64,000 nucleotides of DNA from M3007 sp964392655 (GTDB lineage: Bacteria; Bacteroidota; Bacteroidia; Chitinophagales; Saprospiraceae), in assembly GCA_964392655.1 (NCBI GenBank), contig CAYMQY010000003.1, positions 1 through 64,000 on the forward strand. Direction: 5' to 3'. Below are positions 32,261-41,222 of this stretch, one piece after another. The notes under the pieces were generated by a model. The model saw only the letters and a program-made list of their open reading frames with translations, had not been told where the DNA came from and ran no database searches. A program made the translations under genes and the position numbers. Position 1 is the first letter of the stretch. Each line of letters opens with the position of its first letter.

Positions 32261-35131
32261 CTACCCGTTTACACTTGCCGTCATGTACTCCTCAATCGGC
32301 GGGCACACGCACACCAGGTTCCGGTCGCCGTAGGCTTGGTCAATTCGGCCCACAGTAGGCCAGAACTTCCAGCCCTGCCGCAGGTACGGCAGCGGGAAGG
32401 CTGCTTTTTCGCGGCTGTACGGGCGATCCCAGTCGTCGGAACTAATGACGTCTATGGTATGCGGCGCATTGTGCAGCACATTGTCTTCATGGTCGAAGCT
32501 GCCAGCTGCAATCTCGTCAATTTCGTGACGAATAGCCAGCAAGGCATCACAGAAGCGGTCGAGTTCGGCTTTGCTTTCGCTTTCCGTCGGTTCGATCATG
32601 ATGGTACCTGCTACAGGAAACGAAAGCGTAGGTGCGTGGAAACCGTAGTCCATCAGGCGTTTTGCCACGTCTTCAGCTCCGACTACCGATTTGAACGGAC
32701 GCAGGTCCACGATCATTTCGTGCGCAGAACGACCGTTTTCGCCGGAGTACAGAATCTGGTAGGCGCCTTCCAGCCGTGCCTTCATATAGTTGGCGTTCAG
32801 GATGGCGTACTTCGTAGCGTCGGTTACACCCTCGGCGCCCAGCATTTTGATATACGCGTAGGAAATAAGCAGGATGCTTGCGCTACCCCAGGGTGCGGCG
32901 CTTACGGCACTGGTGCCCTGCGCGCCGCCGGTTTCGGCAAAAACGTGGTTGGGCAGGTATGGCGCCAGACTGGCATTGCAGCAAATAGGGCCCATACCCG
33001 GGCCGCCGCCGCCGTGCGGAATGGCAAATGTTTTGTGCAGGTTCAGGTGGCACACATCGGCGCCAATGGTAGCCGGGCTGGTCAGGCCAACCTGAGCGTT
33101 CATGTTGGCGCCGTCCATGTACACTTTTCCGCCGTGCCGGTGAATGATGTCGCAAACCTCTTTGATGGAGGTTTCAAAAACCCCGTGCGTGGAGGGGTAT
33201 GTGACCATCAGGCAAGACAGGTTTTTGGCATGTTGTTCGGCTTTGGCACGCAGGTCGGCTACATCAATATTGCCGCGTTCGTCGCAAGCCACCACCACGA
33301 CTTCCATGTCGGCCATGACAGCACTGGCGGGGTTGGTACCGTGCGCGGAAGAAGGAATGAGCGCCACGTTGCGATGCCCGTCGTTGCGAGCCAGGTGGTA
33401 TGCCCGAATGATCATCAAGCCGGCATATTCGCCTTGTGCGCCGGAGTTGGGCTGCAGCGAGCAGGCTTCAAAACCGGTAATTTCACACAGGTACTGTTCC
33501 AGTTCGCGGATAATTTTCTGGTAACCGCCTGTCTGGGAAGCCGGAGCAAATGGGTGAATATTGGCCCACAATTCCCAACTGACCGGAATCATTTCCGAAG
33601 CGGCATTGAGTTTCATGGTGCAGGAACCGAGCGAAATCATGGAGTGCATGAGCGACAGGTCGCGGTTTTCGAGCCGCTTGATGTAGCGCATCATGTCGCT
33701 TTCCGTATGGTAGGTGTTGAACACCGGGTGGGTCAGGTATGCGGTTTCACGTTGCAGCGCGGCGGGAAGTGCCGACGAAGCAACGGGTGTCACGGATTTA
33801 GCGCCGAACAGTCCGGCGATTTCAGCAAGGTCGCGTTCGGTCACCGTTTCGTCTACGCTGATCTGGACACCGGTTTTGTCGTAAAAAAAGTTGATACCGG
33901 CGTTTTCGGCTTTTTGCCGCAGGCCGGCCAGTTCTTCGGCAGGCATTTCTACCCGGATGGTGTCGAAGAAATGTTTGCCGGCAACGTTCCGTCCGGCACT
34001 TTCTAATGCGGCAGCCAGTGCCTTGGTCATTTCGTGGGCACGCGACGCGATGCCGCGAATACCGGCCGGGCCATGGTACACCGCATACATGGCGGCCATA
34101 TTGGCCAAAAGCGCCTGGGCCGTGCAAATGTTCGAGGTGGCTTTTTCGCGGCGGATGTGTTGCTCGCGCGTTTGCAGCGCCATACGCAGGGCGCGGTTGC
34201 CGTGCCGATCTACCGATACACCGATGATGCGACCCGGAATCTGGCGCTTGAAATCTTCCGTAGTAGCAAAATAAGCGGCGTGCGGACCACCGAAGCCCAT
34301 CGGCACGCCAAAGCGCTGGGTATTGCCTACGGCGCAATCTGCGCCCCATTCGCCGGGCGGAGTCAGCAAGGCAAGCGCCAGAATATCGGCAGCCACACAA
34401 ACGTACACATTGTGCGCTTTTGCTTTTTCCACAAATGCCCGGTAATCCTCTACGGCGCCGGCCATATTCGGGTACTGGAGCAGCACGCCGAAGGTTTTTT
34501 CAGAAAAATTATAGCTGCGCCAGTCGCCGGTTACAAGTTTGATGCCTTGCGGGAGGGCGCGTGTTCGCAGCACATCAACCGTTTGCGGGAAAACGGTATC
34601 GGCTACAAAAAACTCGTTGGCTTCTTCGCCGGCATTGGCGCGTTTGTTCTTTTCCGCATAAAACATGTGCATCGCTTCTGCGGCTGCCGTGCCCTCGTCG
34701 AGCAGGCTGGCGTTGGCGATGGGCAGCCCGGTGAGGTCGCTGACCATCGTCTGAAAATTCAGCAGGCTCTCGAGACGGCCTTGCGCGATTTCGGCCTGGT
34801 AGGGCGTATACTGGGTGTACCAACCGGGATTTTGGAACACATTGCGCAGCACCACCGAAGGCGTAATGGTGCCGTAGTAGCCCATTCCGATGTAACTACG
34901 CATGACGCGGTTCAGTTGGGCGGTAGCCTTGAGTTCGGACAAATATTCAAATTCAGACTGTGCAGGCGGAAGATTTAGTGGTTTGGACAACCTGATGGAG
35001 TCCGGTACGGTTTGGCGGATCAGTTCGTTGAGGGAGTTCACATTCAGGGTCTGGAGCATTGCCTGAAGGTCGTGCTGATTGGGCCCGATGTGCCGGTTCT
35101 GGAACCGGTCGGGATGCGGGAAATGGCTCAT
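32261..35131 (-). CDS. gcvP: Glycine dehydrogenase (aminomethyl-transferring), P-protein
   Basis: A 956-residue full-length P-protein of the glycine cleavage system, which decarboxylates glycine and passes the aminomethyl group to the lipoyl arm of GcvH. Both halves of the fused alpha-beta type are present: RHIGPNQHDLQAML near the start, IGMGYYGTITPSVVLRN, the FGGPHAAYFAT region, and SLGSCTMKLNAASEMIPVSW opening the C-terminal half. The PLP-binding lysine is Lys700 in NLHKTFAIPHGGGGPGMGPI. No gcvT or gcvH is adjacent, so the other parts of the system must be elsewhere. The ATG at 35131 matches the usual N-terminus. The gene converges on the ppx-type gene with a shared terminator between. Confidence 0.97.
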   Translation of the reverse strand: MSHFPHPDRFQNRHIGPNQHDLQAMLQTLNVNSLNELIRQTVPDSIRLSKPLNLPPAQSEFEYLSELKATAQLNRVMRSYIGMGYYGTITPSVVLRNVFQNPGWYTQYTPYQAEIAQGRLESLLNFQTMVSDLTGLPIANASLLDEGTAAAEAMHMFYAEKNKRANAGEEANEFFVADTVFPQTVDVLRTRALPQGIKLVTGDWRSYNFSEKTFGVLLQYPNMAGAVEDYRAFVEKAKAHNVYVCVAADILALALLTPPGEWGADCAVGNTQRFGVPMGFGGPHAAYFATTEDFKRQIPGRIIGVSVDRHGNRALRMALQTREQHIRREKATSNICTAQALLANMAAMYAVYHGPAGIRGIASRAHEMTKALAAALESAGRNVAGKHFFDTIRVEMPAEELAGLRQKAENAGINFFYDKTGVQISVDETVTERDLAEIAGLFGAKSVTPVASSALPAALQRETAYLTHPVFNTYHTESDMMRYIKRLENRDLSLMHSMISLGSCTMKLNAASEMIPVSWELWANIHPFAPASQTGGYQKIIRELEQYLCEITGFEACSLQPNSGAQGEYAGLMIIRAYHLARNDGHRNVALIPSSAHGTNPASAVMADMEVVVVACDERGNIDVADLRAKAEQHAKNLSCLMVTYPSTHGVFETSIKEVCDIIHRHGGKVYMDGANMNAQVGLTSPATIGADVCHLNLHKTFAIPHGGGGPGMGPICCNASLAPYLPNHVFAETGGAQGTSAVSAAPWGSASILLISYAYIKMLGAEGVTDATKYAILNANYMKARLEGAYQILYSGENGRSAHEMIVDLRPFKSVVGAEDVAKRLMDYGFHAPTLSFPVAGTIMIEPTESESKAELDRFCDALLAIRHEIDEIAAGSFDHEDNVLHNAPHTIDVISSDDWDRPYSREKAAFPLPYLRQGWKFWPTVGRIDQAYGDRNLVCVCPPIEEYMTASVNG

Positions 35132-35575
35132 CGCAAAAAGAGGATATTGGTCACAGAATGTGGTGGAAAATATCTGGTCAGGAGGAGTGCAAAAAACAGC
35201 GCGAAGGTAGAGATTGTTCGGTGAGGAATATGCAGTCCGGCATAGGGAATTTATTCCATTTTCATCTTGAATTCGTCCTCAGGACGACAGTGGTGTTTTG
35301 CTGCCGAACTGAACAGTCTAACACAAATCATTTTAACCTGTGTGGATGTACATCAAAGACCTGACCGAAAACAGGTATACTCTCGGCACCTGAATACCAT
35401 GTGTTTACAAATATTGCAATCATTTTAATATAATCGCAAACATCTGAAAATCTGCGACTTGAGTTACTTGAGAAAATTATTTTAAAAAAACAAAATCAAA
35501 TAATTTGTTTTTAAAAACAAGTCGTTTAGTTTTGTCCCGGTTTTGAAACACATTTTAAAACAAACAACATCAGTC
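35132..35575. other. Long intergenic region between gcvP and antirepressor-like gene
   Basis: About 440 bp with no supported gene. It is more AT-rich than its surroundings toward the right end. I see a small palindrome (TCGTCCTCAGGACGA) near 35273-35287 and a Bacteroidota-type promoter near its right end, listed separately. I looked for a glycine riboswitch upstream of gcvP and saw none. Confidence 0.7.
35504..35534 (+). promoter_or_regulatory. Bacteroidota-type promoter (TTTG / TAnnTTTG)
   Basis: TTTG at 35504-35507 and TAGTTTTG at 35527-35534, 19 bases apart, match the -33/-7 consensus of the Bacteroidota primary sigma factor. Transcription would start near 35541, about 35 bp upstream of the ATG at 35576. 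Confidence 0.7.
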
Positions 35576-36043
35576 ATGGAACTGGAAGTCCTCGTCAGCA
35601 AACAAGGCACTAAAGTGGTCGCTGCTTCCAATTTGTATCACGTCCTCCAACTTCCGAGTAAAAACTACGGCGTACAGTTGCGCAAATGGATGAAAGACCT
35701 GTACGAATTCCNNNNNNNNNNCTCAAGGATGAAACAAAAACGGTTGATACCGATACTGGTGCGCTATGGTATGAATGACCTGCACTAATTCCGGGACTGA
35801 ATTCGACGACCGCAGCCGTTGCGCGATTATGCCAAACGTCCGCGCCCGGGCGAGCCTGTCGAGGATTTTTACCTCACACTTGAATTGGCCAAGTTAATCG
35901 CCCTGCGCACCAACAGCAAATACAAACTGAAATACGCCCGCCTGCTGGATGTAGTAGAGCAGAACGGTCAGATGAATCTGTTCCAGCAAGCGCCGGCTAT
36001 CTCAAAAGACAATGGGCATGTCAGGCAAATTGGAGCAGCCTGA
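35576..36043 (+). pseudogene. Antirepressor-like (AntA/KilA-N-type) gene, broken by gap and stops
   Basis: The gene starts at 35576 (MELEVLVSKQGTKVVAASNL, then KNYGVQLRKWMKDLYEF) and runs into a 10-N gap at 35712. It resembles the AntA/AntB or Rha-like antirepressor proteins whose N-terminus binds DNA. After the gap the sequence from 35771 repeats the last pre-gap coding stretch (19 of 22 bases equal) and continues IRRPQPLRDYAKRP, PVEDFYLTLELAKLIALRTN to a stop at 36043, but with two in-frame stops (35786-35788, TAA in place of a Glu codon, and 35798-35800, TGA in place of a Gly codon). So either the post-gap half is a decayed second copy, or the contig ends contain errors and overlap. The combined product would be about 135 residues. 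Regulatory targets are unknown. Confidence 0.6.
35712..35721. other. Assembly gap (10 N) in antirepressor-like gene
   Basis: Ten N. The bases just before the gap (35690-35711) are nearly repeated at 35771-35792 after it, so the join may be a mis-scaffolded overlap or a real tandem duplication. Confidence 0.97.
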
Positions 36044-36117
36044 TCAGTATACATAAAATCTGTCGGGCGTCCGGTAGTCCATACCGGTTAAACCAATGCA
36101 CCGAATTCCCATAAATT

Positions 36118-36570
36118 ATGAACGACCTGGCCCAACGCCTCTACCAGCACTGCACTCAATTTCCTGCCGACCTGCTCGCACTATCCGAAAATGCTTTGCA
36201 TGCACGACCCGCCCCAGGTAAATGGTCAAAAAAAGAAATCATCGGCCATCTTGTGGATTCGGCTTCGAATAACCACCAGCGTTTCGTGCGGGCCATGCGG
36301 GGCGAACAGCCAAATATCCGGTACGAACAGGACGATTGGGTAGCATTGCAACGTTACCAAAATACCGACAGCCGTGCACTGATTGGGTTGTGGGAATTGT
36401 ACAACCGGCACCTTGCCCATCTTATTTCCTGTATGACGGAAGCCGATCTGGAGCAGACCTTGTACATGGGCGGCGAGCGTGTTACCCTTCGTTATTGCGC
36501 TGAAGATTACTTGCGACACCTTGAGCACCACCTGCAGCAAGCAGGAATTTACTCTACCACAAAGCCGTAG
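36118..36570 (+). CDS. DinB family protein
   Basis: A 150-residue four-helix-bundle protein of the DinB superfamily. The N-terminal helix ends in GKWSKKEIIGHLVDSASNNH, whose GHLVDS motif supplies the first metal His, and the C-terminal helix (EDYLRHLEHHLQQAG) supplies two or three more, giving the three-His nickel/zinc site usual in this fold. Known relatives include thiol transferases such as bacillithiol transferase, but most are uncharacterised. The ATG at 36118 is the only good start. The 3' end overlaps the 3' end of the converging phosphoesterase gene by 22 bp. Confidence 0.9.
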   Translation: MNDLAQRLYQHCTQFPADLLALSENALHARPAPGKWSKKEIIGHLVDSASNNHQRFVRAMRGEQPNIRYEQDDWVALQRYQNTDSRALIGLWELYNRHLAHLISCMTEADLEQTLYMGGERVTLRYCAEDYLRHLEHHLQQAGIYSTTKP

Positions 36571-37469
36571 CCGGTTTCGATGCCTGAAAAATCGGTTTTC
36601 AAGCGTTTTGAAGTAATGTTCAGTTGCGTTCCGATACGTTTGATCAAGACGTACTGAAATTCCGGATTGTAGTCGCCCGCTTCATTGGGCAGGCGATCCT
36701 TGCCGGTGTTGAGCGGCTGATGCAGCCCTCCGCCGCCGCCGATAGTCAAAAAGTATTTGCCGTCGAACCGGAAATACTCAAAGTCGTGTGCATGCCCGGT
36801 CATAAACAACCTGGCTTTTTTCGACTGTCGGAACAGCGGGACGAATTGTTCTTGCACTGTTTTATTGGACCCGACAATGGTGCTGTTGGAGTAGGGAGCA
36901 TGGTGGCAAGTGACAATGATACATCGCACTCCCGGGTCGGCATCCAGATCGGCGAGCGTTTTGGCATAAAAATCCTGCTGCTGCTTTTGCTTTTCAGGCG
37001 AAAGCGTTTTGAAATTGGAATTGAGCAATACAACCGCCACAGAATCCACGATTTTCACAAAACCGGTGTTTACCTGGTCGGGAAAACGTTTATTGAACTG
37101 AATCTCGCCTTTTTTCGCACTGCCCATGACATCGTGATTTCCCAAAAGCGCATACACCGGGATACCGCTTGATCTGGCCGAAGCGAGGTATTGATCCATC
37201 TTTTCCCACTTCTTTTCACGAGGGCCTTTCGACACAACATCCCCCAGAATAAACAGACAGCGCGGCCTGAACTGCGTGATGTCGCGAAACAGCAACTCCG
37301 TTGCCAGCGTATTCTGGTTTGACTTCAGGAATATTTTTTCGACACACATCGGCGCCTGCGTGTCGCTGATGAAGGCGATTTCTTCCCGTCGGCTGTCCGT
37401 AACTTGTGCCGGCAGGTTTCTACTCGGGATAAAAATCAGCAGCAAAAGCACGAATAAGGAATTTCTCAT
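36549..37469 (-). CDS. Secreted calcineurin-like metallophosphoesterase
   Basis: A 306-residue exported phosphoesterase. A signal peptide (MRNSLFVLLLLIFIPSRNLP, cleaved near Ala-Gln) is followed by the five metal-binding motifs of the family: FISDTQ, LFILGDVVSKG, LLGNHDVMG, VTCHHAPYSNS and MTGHAHDFEYF. The GNHD and GHAH motifs are complete, so an active dinuclear metal site is expected in the periplasm or outside the cell. The substrate is not identifiable; relatives are phosphomonoesterases, purple acid phosphatases or nucleotidases. The start at 37469 is set by the signal peptide. Its last 22 bases overlap the end of the DinB gene on the other strand. Confidence 0.9.
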   Translation of the reverse strand: MRNSLFVLLLLIFIPSRNLPAQVTDSRREEIAFISDTQAPMCVEKIFLKSNQNTLATELLFRDITQFRPRCLFILGDVVSKGPREKKWEKMDQYLASARSSGIPVYALLGNHDVMGSAKKGEIQFNKRFPDQVNTGFVKIVDSVAVVLLNSNFKTLSPEKQKQQQDFYAKTLADLDADPGVRCIIVTCHHAPYSNSTIVGSNKTVQEQFVPLFRQSKKARLFMTGHAHDFEYFRFDGKYFLTIGGGGGLHQPLNTGKDRLPNEAGDYNPEFQYVLIKRIGTQLNITSKRLKTDFSGIETGYGFVVE

Positions 37470-37794
37470 AACCCAGGATAAAGAAACACGATGGCGCAAA
37501 CTTCGTCATTTCAAAGCAATGACAAAAGCAGCGCAAACACAACCACTGACGATACTTGCCGTCTGAAAAAAATTTAACACATTGTTCCGCGCATATTTTT
37601 TCAGGGTAGCGCGTTACTGCCCCGGTTTAATCCTTCGGTAAGCCAATAACCAACGGCTAACAGCCAAAAGCCAATTCTAATCCACTACGCAGTTCTCGCT
37701 GACGAACCGTCAGACATCCATCCCGCCCGGAATTCCTGCCATTTTTTGAATCTGCGTAACAAACCGATTTTCTCATCAACATTTTATCCGTATC
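37470..37794. other. Intergenic region between phosphoesterase and DUF1800 genes
   Basis: A spacer of 325 bp between two divergent genes. No gene or RNA was recognised. A small palindrome (TGACGAACCGTCA) lies near 37699-37711. No good match to TAnnTTTG was seen upstream of the DUF1800 gene. Confidence 0.6.
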
Positions 37795-39453
37795 ATGGCT
37801 TCTTTGAATCCCCTCCAGGGCGCTCTGGGGCAGCGGCGAGCCGCGCATTTGTTGCGTCGCGCAAGTTTCCGCTACACCCGCGCCAAGGTGGACGAGTTGG
37901 CCGCCATGCCCGCTTCCGAGGCGGTGGCCACTCTACTCCAACCCGCCCCCCTTCAACTCGACCAGCCCTTGTACGCCGCCACTGCCGGCGCCGGCCCGGT
38001 CACCTGGATCAATCCACCGCAACCGCCATCCGTACAACTGCCCGCCGACGACAACGACCTGCGCCGATTTGTCATGGGCTGGTGGCTCAATGAGGCGCTG
38101 CACGATCCCGGCGCCGGGCATCGGCTGGAGTTTTTCTTTCACCAGTTCCTCACCGTCACGCCCGACTACGGCAGCAGCATGAATTTCCACGATTACCTCA
38201 TGCTCCTGCGATGGGGATGTCTGGGAAATTTCAAAAAGTTGGTAACCAAAATGGTTCTGGACAACGTCATGCTCGACTATATTGACAACAACCAGAACTA
38301 CGTGAACAACCCCAACCTGAACTACGCCCGCGAGTTTTTTGAACTGCATACCATCGGCGCCGGCCCTGCCGCCGGGCCGGGCGACTACACCAACTATACC
38401 GAAACCGACATTGAGGAAGCAGCACGTGTGCTGACCGGTTTCAGCAATGCCAAACGCCACCAGTACTCCGATCCCGAAACGGGACTTCCGGCAGGGCGCG
38501 GCTACCCGCAAAGCCACGATTTCGGGGTAAAAACGTTCAGCGCGCGGTTCAACGGCACCACCATCCAGCCGCCCACCAACGACCTCGACGGCATGAACGC
38601 CGAACTGAACGCTCTGGTGGACATGGTATTTGCACAGCCGGAAACCGCACGCCATTTCTGCCGACGCCTGTACCGGTTTTTCACGGGACGCGACATCCCC
38701 GCCGAAATCGAAACGGACATCATCGAACCGCTCGCACAAACGTTCATCACCGGCAATTTTGAAATTAAACCCGTCGTGCAGCAACTACTTCAGAGCGAAC
38801 ACTTTTTTGATGCCGACGACACGAACGCGACCGATGAGAACACAGGCGCACTCATTCGCTCGCCGCTTGATCTGGCGCTGCAAACACTTTCGTTCTTCGA
38901 ATTGCCCATTCCCGACCCGACTACCGATACTGTAGCACACTACGACACCTTCTGGGACAAAAGCATCATGGGGCGCCTGATGGACTGGTCGGGCATGTTC
39001 ATGTTTTACCCGCCCGATGTGGCAGGCTACCCCGGCTACTATCAGGACCCGGATTTCAACCGGCAGTTTTTCAACTCCGCCACCATTGTGGCGCGGTACA
39101 AATGGCCGGAAATGCTCATCACCGGCACGCACGCCTGGGGGCCAGGGGCCGGGGAATCGCTGGGTACCAAGTTCGACTTTGCAGCCTGGTTACGCGACAG
39201 CGGTTTCGTCACCGATCCGAACGACTCGTATGTGCTCGTGCAGGAATTGCTCCGATACTTGTATCCGGAGGCACCCGACAATGACCGCTTCGAGTATTTT
39301 CACACGACTATTTTCCTCGACGGCCTCCCACCCGCAGATTGGGATTACGAGTGGTTCAACTACATCGGTACCGGCGACGATTCGGAGGTGCAAATTCCAC
39401 TGCGACGTTTGTTCAATGCGATGTTGTACGCGCCGGAGTATCAGGTTTTTTGA
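37795..39453 (+). CDS. DUF1800 family protein
   Basis: A 552-residue DUF1800 protein. It shows the family opening (GALGQRRAAHLLRRASFRYT), the central FFHQFLTVTPDYGSSMNFHD, LNYAREFFELHTIGAGPAAG, ARVLTGFSNAKRHQ and the RHFCRRLYRFFTGRDIPAEI stretch, and a C-terminal part about substrates or partners that is not informative. No signal peptide is seen, although many relatives are exported. DUF1800 genes are nearly always next to DUF1501 genes, and here the DUF1501 gene follows after the 100-N gap, so the two are presumed to act together. Function unknown; a hydrolase or secreted-matrix role has been suggested in other bacteria. Confidence 0.9.
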   Translation: MASLNPLQGALGQRRAAHLLRRASFRYTRAKVDELAAMPASEAVATLLQPAPLQLDQPLYAATAGAGPVTWINPPQPPSVQLPADDNDLRRFVMGWWLNEALHDPGAGHRLEFFFHQFLTVTPDYGSSMNFHDYLMLLRWGCLGNFKKLVTKMVLDNVMLDYIDNNQNYVNNPNLNYAREFFELHTIGAGPAAGPGDYTNYTETDIEEAARVLTGFSNAKRHQYSDPETGLPAGRGYPQSHDFGVKTFSARFNGTTIQPPTNDLDGMNAELNALVDMVFAQPETARHFCRRLYRFFTGRDIPAEIETDIIEPLAQTFITGNFEIKPVVQQLLQSEHFFDADDTNATDENTGALIRSPLDLALQTLSFFELPIPDPTTDTVAHYDTFWDKSIMGRLMDWSGMFMFYPPDVAGYPGYYQDPDFNRQFFNSATIVARYKWPEMLITGTHAWGPGAGESLGTKFDFAAWLRDSGFVTDPNDSYVLVQELLRYLYPEAPDNDRFEYFHTTIFLDGLPPADWDYEWFNYIGTGDDSEVQIPLRRLFNAMLYAPEYQVF

Positions 39454-39458
39454 GGTTT

Positions 39459-39558
39459 NNNNNNNNNNNNNNNNNNNNNNNNNNNNNNNNNNNNNNNNNN
39501 NNNNNNNNNNNNNNNNNNNNNNNNNNNNNNNNNNNNNNNNNNNNNNNNNNNNNNNNNN
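39459..39558. other. Assembly gap (100 N) between DUF1800 and DUF1501 genes
   Basis: Exactly 100 N, probably of unknown true length. It starts 5 bp after the DUF1800 stop and ends directly at an ATG, so the DUF1501 leader and any small gene between are not visible. Confidence 0.97.
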
Positions 39559-41205
39559 ATGAAAAGACGCAATTTTCTCAAAATAGCAGGCCTTTCCTCT
39601 TTTGTAGTCAACGGCCACGCCATGCGACCATTTTCCAATTCCAAAATTGCCCGTGTCATGGCCGACTGCGAAGACGTGGAAGACCGCGTACTTGTACTCA
39701 TCCAACTCAAAGGCGGCAACGACGGTGTGAACACCGTCATCCCCATTCCCCAGTACGACGTGTACGCCAACCTGCGGCCCGTCATCAAAATACCCGACAC
39801 GGGGCTGGAAAAATTCATCAAACTCGACAATTCCCTGCCCGGCCCCGATCAGGTGGGTTTGCACCCGGTGATGGCCGGCTTCAAGGCGCTGTACGACAAG
39901 GGTTGGCTTAACGTGGTGCAGGGCGTAGGCTATGAAAACCTGAATCAGTCGCATTTCAAAAGCACCGACCTGTGGCTTTCGGGCGGCGACGGTACGCTGG
40001 AAGGCTCTAAAATCCGCTCCGGCTGGATGGGGCGCGCGCTTAATGCCATGTTCCCCGATGTGAAAGGAACCCCCATCCCCGACATGCTCTACCCGTTGGG
40101 TATTCAGATCGGCGACCCCTACCCTTCCCTCGGTTTTCACACCGAAACCGAACACCAAAATTCCATCAACCTGTACGGCCAGGATCCGGAGGGGTTTTAC
40201 TCACTGGTGCAAACCATCGGCGGCGCCCCGCTGCTCAACGTACCCGCCTCCGAATACGGCGACGAACTGCGCTACATCATGGGCGTAGAAGACAGCGTGG
40301 ACCAGTACTCCCAGTATATCACGCAGGCGTTTGATGCGGGCAGTAACGCCATTACGGCGTACCCGGATTCGGGTCTGGCCGACCAGTTGAAAACCGTGGC
40401 GCGGCTAATCAAGGGCGGCTGCAAAACCAAAATGTATCTCTGCTCGATGGGCGGTTTCGATACACATGGCTCGCAAATTCCGCCGGAAGGCACTGTCGTG
40501 CTGGGCCGTCACGCCGACCTGCTACGCACGCTTTCCGAGGCGGTCAAAACATTTTATGACGACCTCGACGGCATGGACCTGGCCGACAAAGTCGTGTCCT
40601 GCACGTTCTCGGAATTTGGCCGTTGCGCCAGTGAAAACGGCTCCGCCGGCACCGACCACGGTACCCTGGCGCCCATGTTCATCATCGGCAAGGCACTTTC
40701 CGGCGGTGTACATGGCACCAATGTGAACCTGTCGAATCTGGCCAACGGCACCCAGTTGCAGGGCCAACAATTCGACTACCGGCAGGTGTTCACCACCCTG
40801 TTGCAGGACTGGCTGGGGGCCAGCGATTACGTGCTGGAGCAAACCATGTTCGAAGGCTACACCAAAATGCCCATCGTGAGCAGTACCTACACCGTGCCGC
40901 CGGATTGCTACATCGCCACCAACGTATTCGATCCCGGCTCCGAACTGCGCGCCATGCGGGTGTTCCCGAATCCGGCAGTTTACCGGACGCAGGTTTCGCT
41001 GCAAAGTCCGACCGAAGGCGACGCGCTACTCAGCCTGCACAGCCTCGGCGGCGCCACAGTGGCGGCTCAGCGGGTTCGCGTACGTACAGGCGCCAACATG
41101 TATCATTTCGATGTATCGAGTCTGCCGACGGGGCCGTATTTTATCCGACTCGAAAACGCCCGGACCGGCAAAGCCGAAGTGGTCAAACTGAACGTAGCGC
41201 GGTAA
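39559..41205 (+). CDS. DUF1501 family protein with T9SS type A sorting domain
   Basis: A 548-residue DUF1501 protein (a sulfatase/phosphatase-like alkaline-phosphatase fold). It begins MKRRNFLKIAGLSSFVVNGH, which looks like a Tat-type signal (two Arg followed by FLK). The DUF1501 body includes LVLIQLKGGNDGVNTVIPIP, QVGLHPVMAGFKALYDKGWL, NVVQGVGYENLNQSHFKSTD and CSMGGFDTHGSQIPPEGTVV, and later SEFGRCASENGSAGTDHGTL. The last 80 or so residues (MRVFPNPAVYRTQVSLQSPT to VVKLNVAR) form a T9SS type A sorting domain, so it should be exported to the surface. A Tat signal with T9SS cargo sorting is notable; a Sec signal reading is also possible. The gap abuts the ATG, so an earlier start is possible. 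Confidence 0.88.
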   Translation: MKRRNFLKIAGLSSFVVNGHAMRPFSNSKIARVMADCEDVEDRVLVLIQLKGGNDGVNTVIPIPQYDVYANLRPVIKIPDTGLEKFIKLDNSLPGPDQVGLHPVMAGFKALYDKGWLNVVQGVGYENLNQSHFKSTDLWLSGGDGTLEGSKIRSGWMGRALNAMFPDVKGTPIPDMLYPLGIQIGDPYPSLGFHTETEHQNSINLYGQDPEGFYSLVQTIGGAPLLNVPASEYGDELRYIMGVEDSVDQYSQYITQAFDAGSNAITAYPDSGLADQLKTVARLIKGGCKTKMYLCSMGGFDTHGSQIPPEGTVVLGRHADLLRTLSEAVKTFYDDLDGMDLADKVVSCTFSEFGRCASENGSAGTDHGTLAPMFIIGKALSGGVHGTNVNLSNLANGTQLQGQQFDYRQVFTTLLQDWLGASDYVLEQTMFEGYTKMPIVSSTYTVPPDCYIATNVFDPGSELRAMRVFPNPAVYRTQVSLQSPTEGDALLSLHSLGGATVAAQRVRVRTGANMYHFDVSSLPTGPYFIRLENARTGKAEVVKLNVAR

Positions 41206-41222
41206 AGCCACAACCCACAGGC

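Noticed and set aside
32336..34006. 556-codon plus-strand frame opposite gcvP
   Set aside because: Shadow of a full-length P-protein with conserved PLP lysine.
35132..35575. Glycine riboswitch upstream of gcvP
   Set aside because: No tandem aptamer pattern was seen by eye; the spacer shows only a short palindrome and a promoter on the other strand.
37470..37794. Possible tRNA or small RNA in the 325-bp spacer
   Set aside because: No cloverleaf or conserved T-loop sequence was seen; only a short palindrome.
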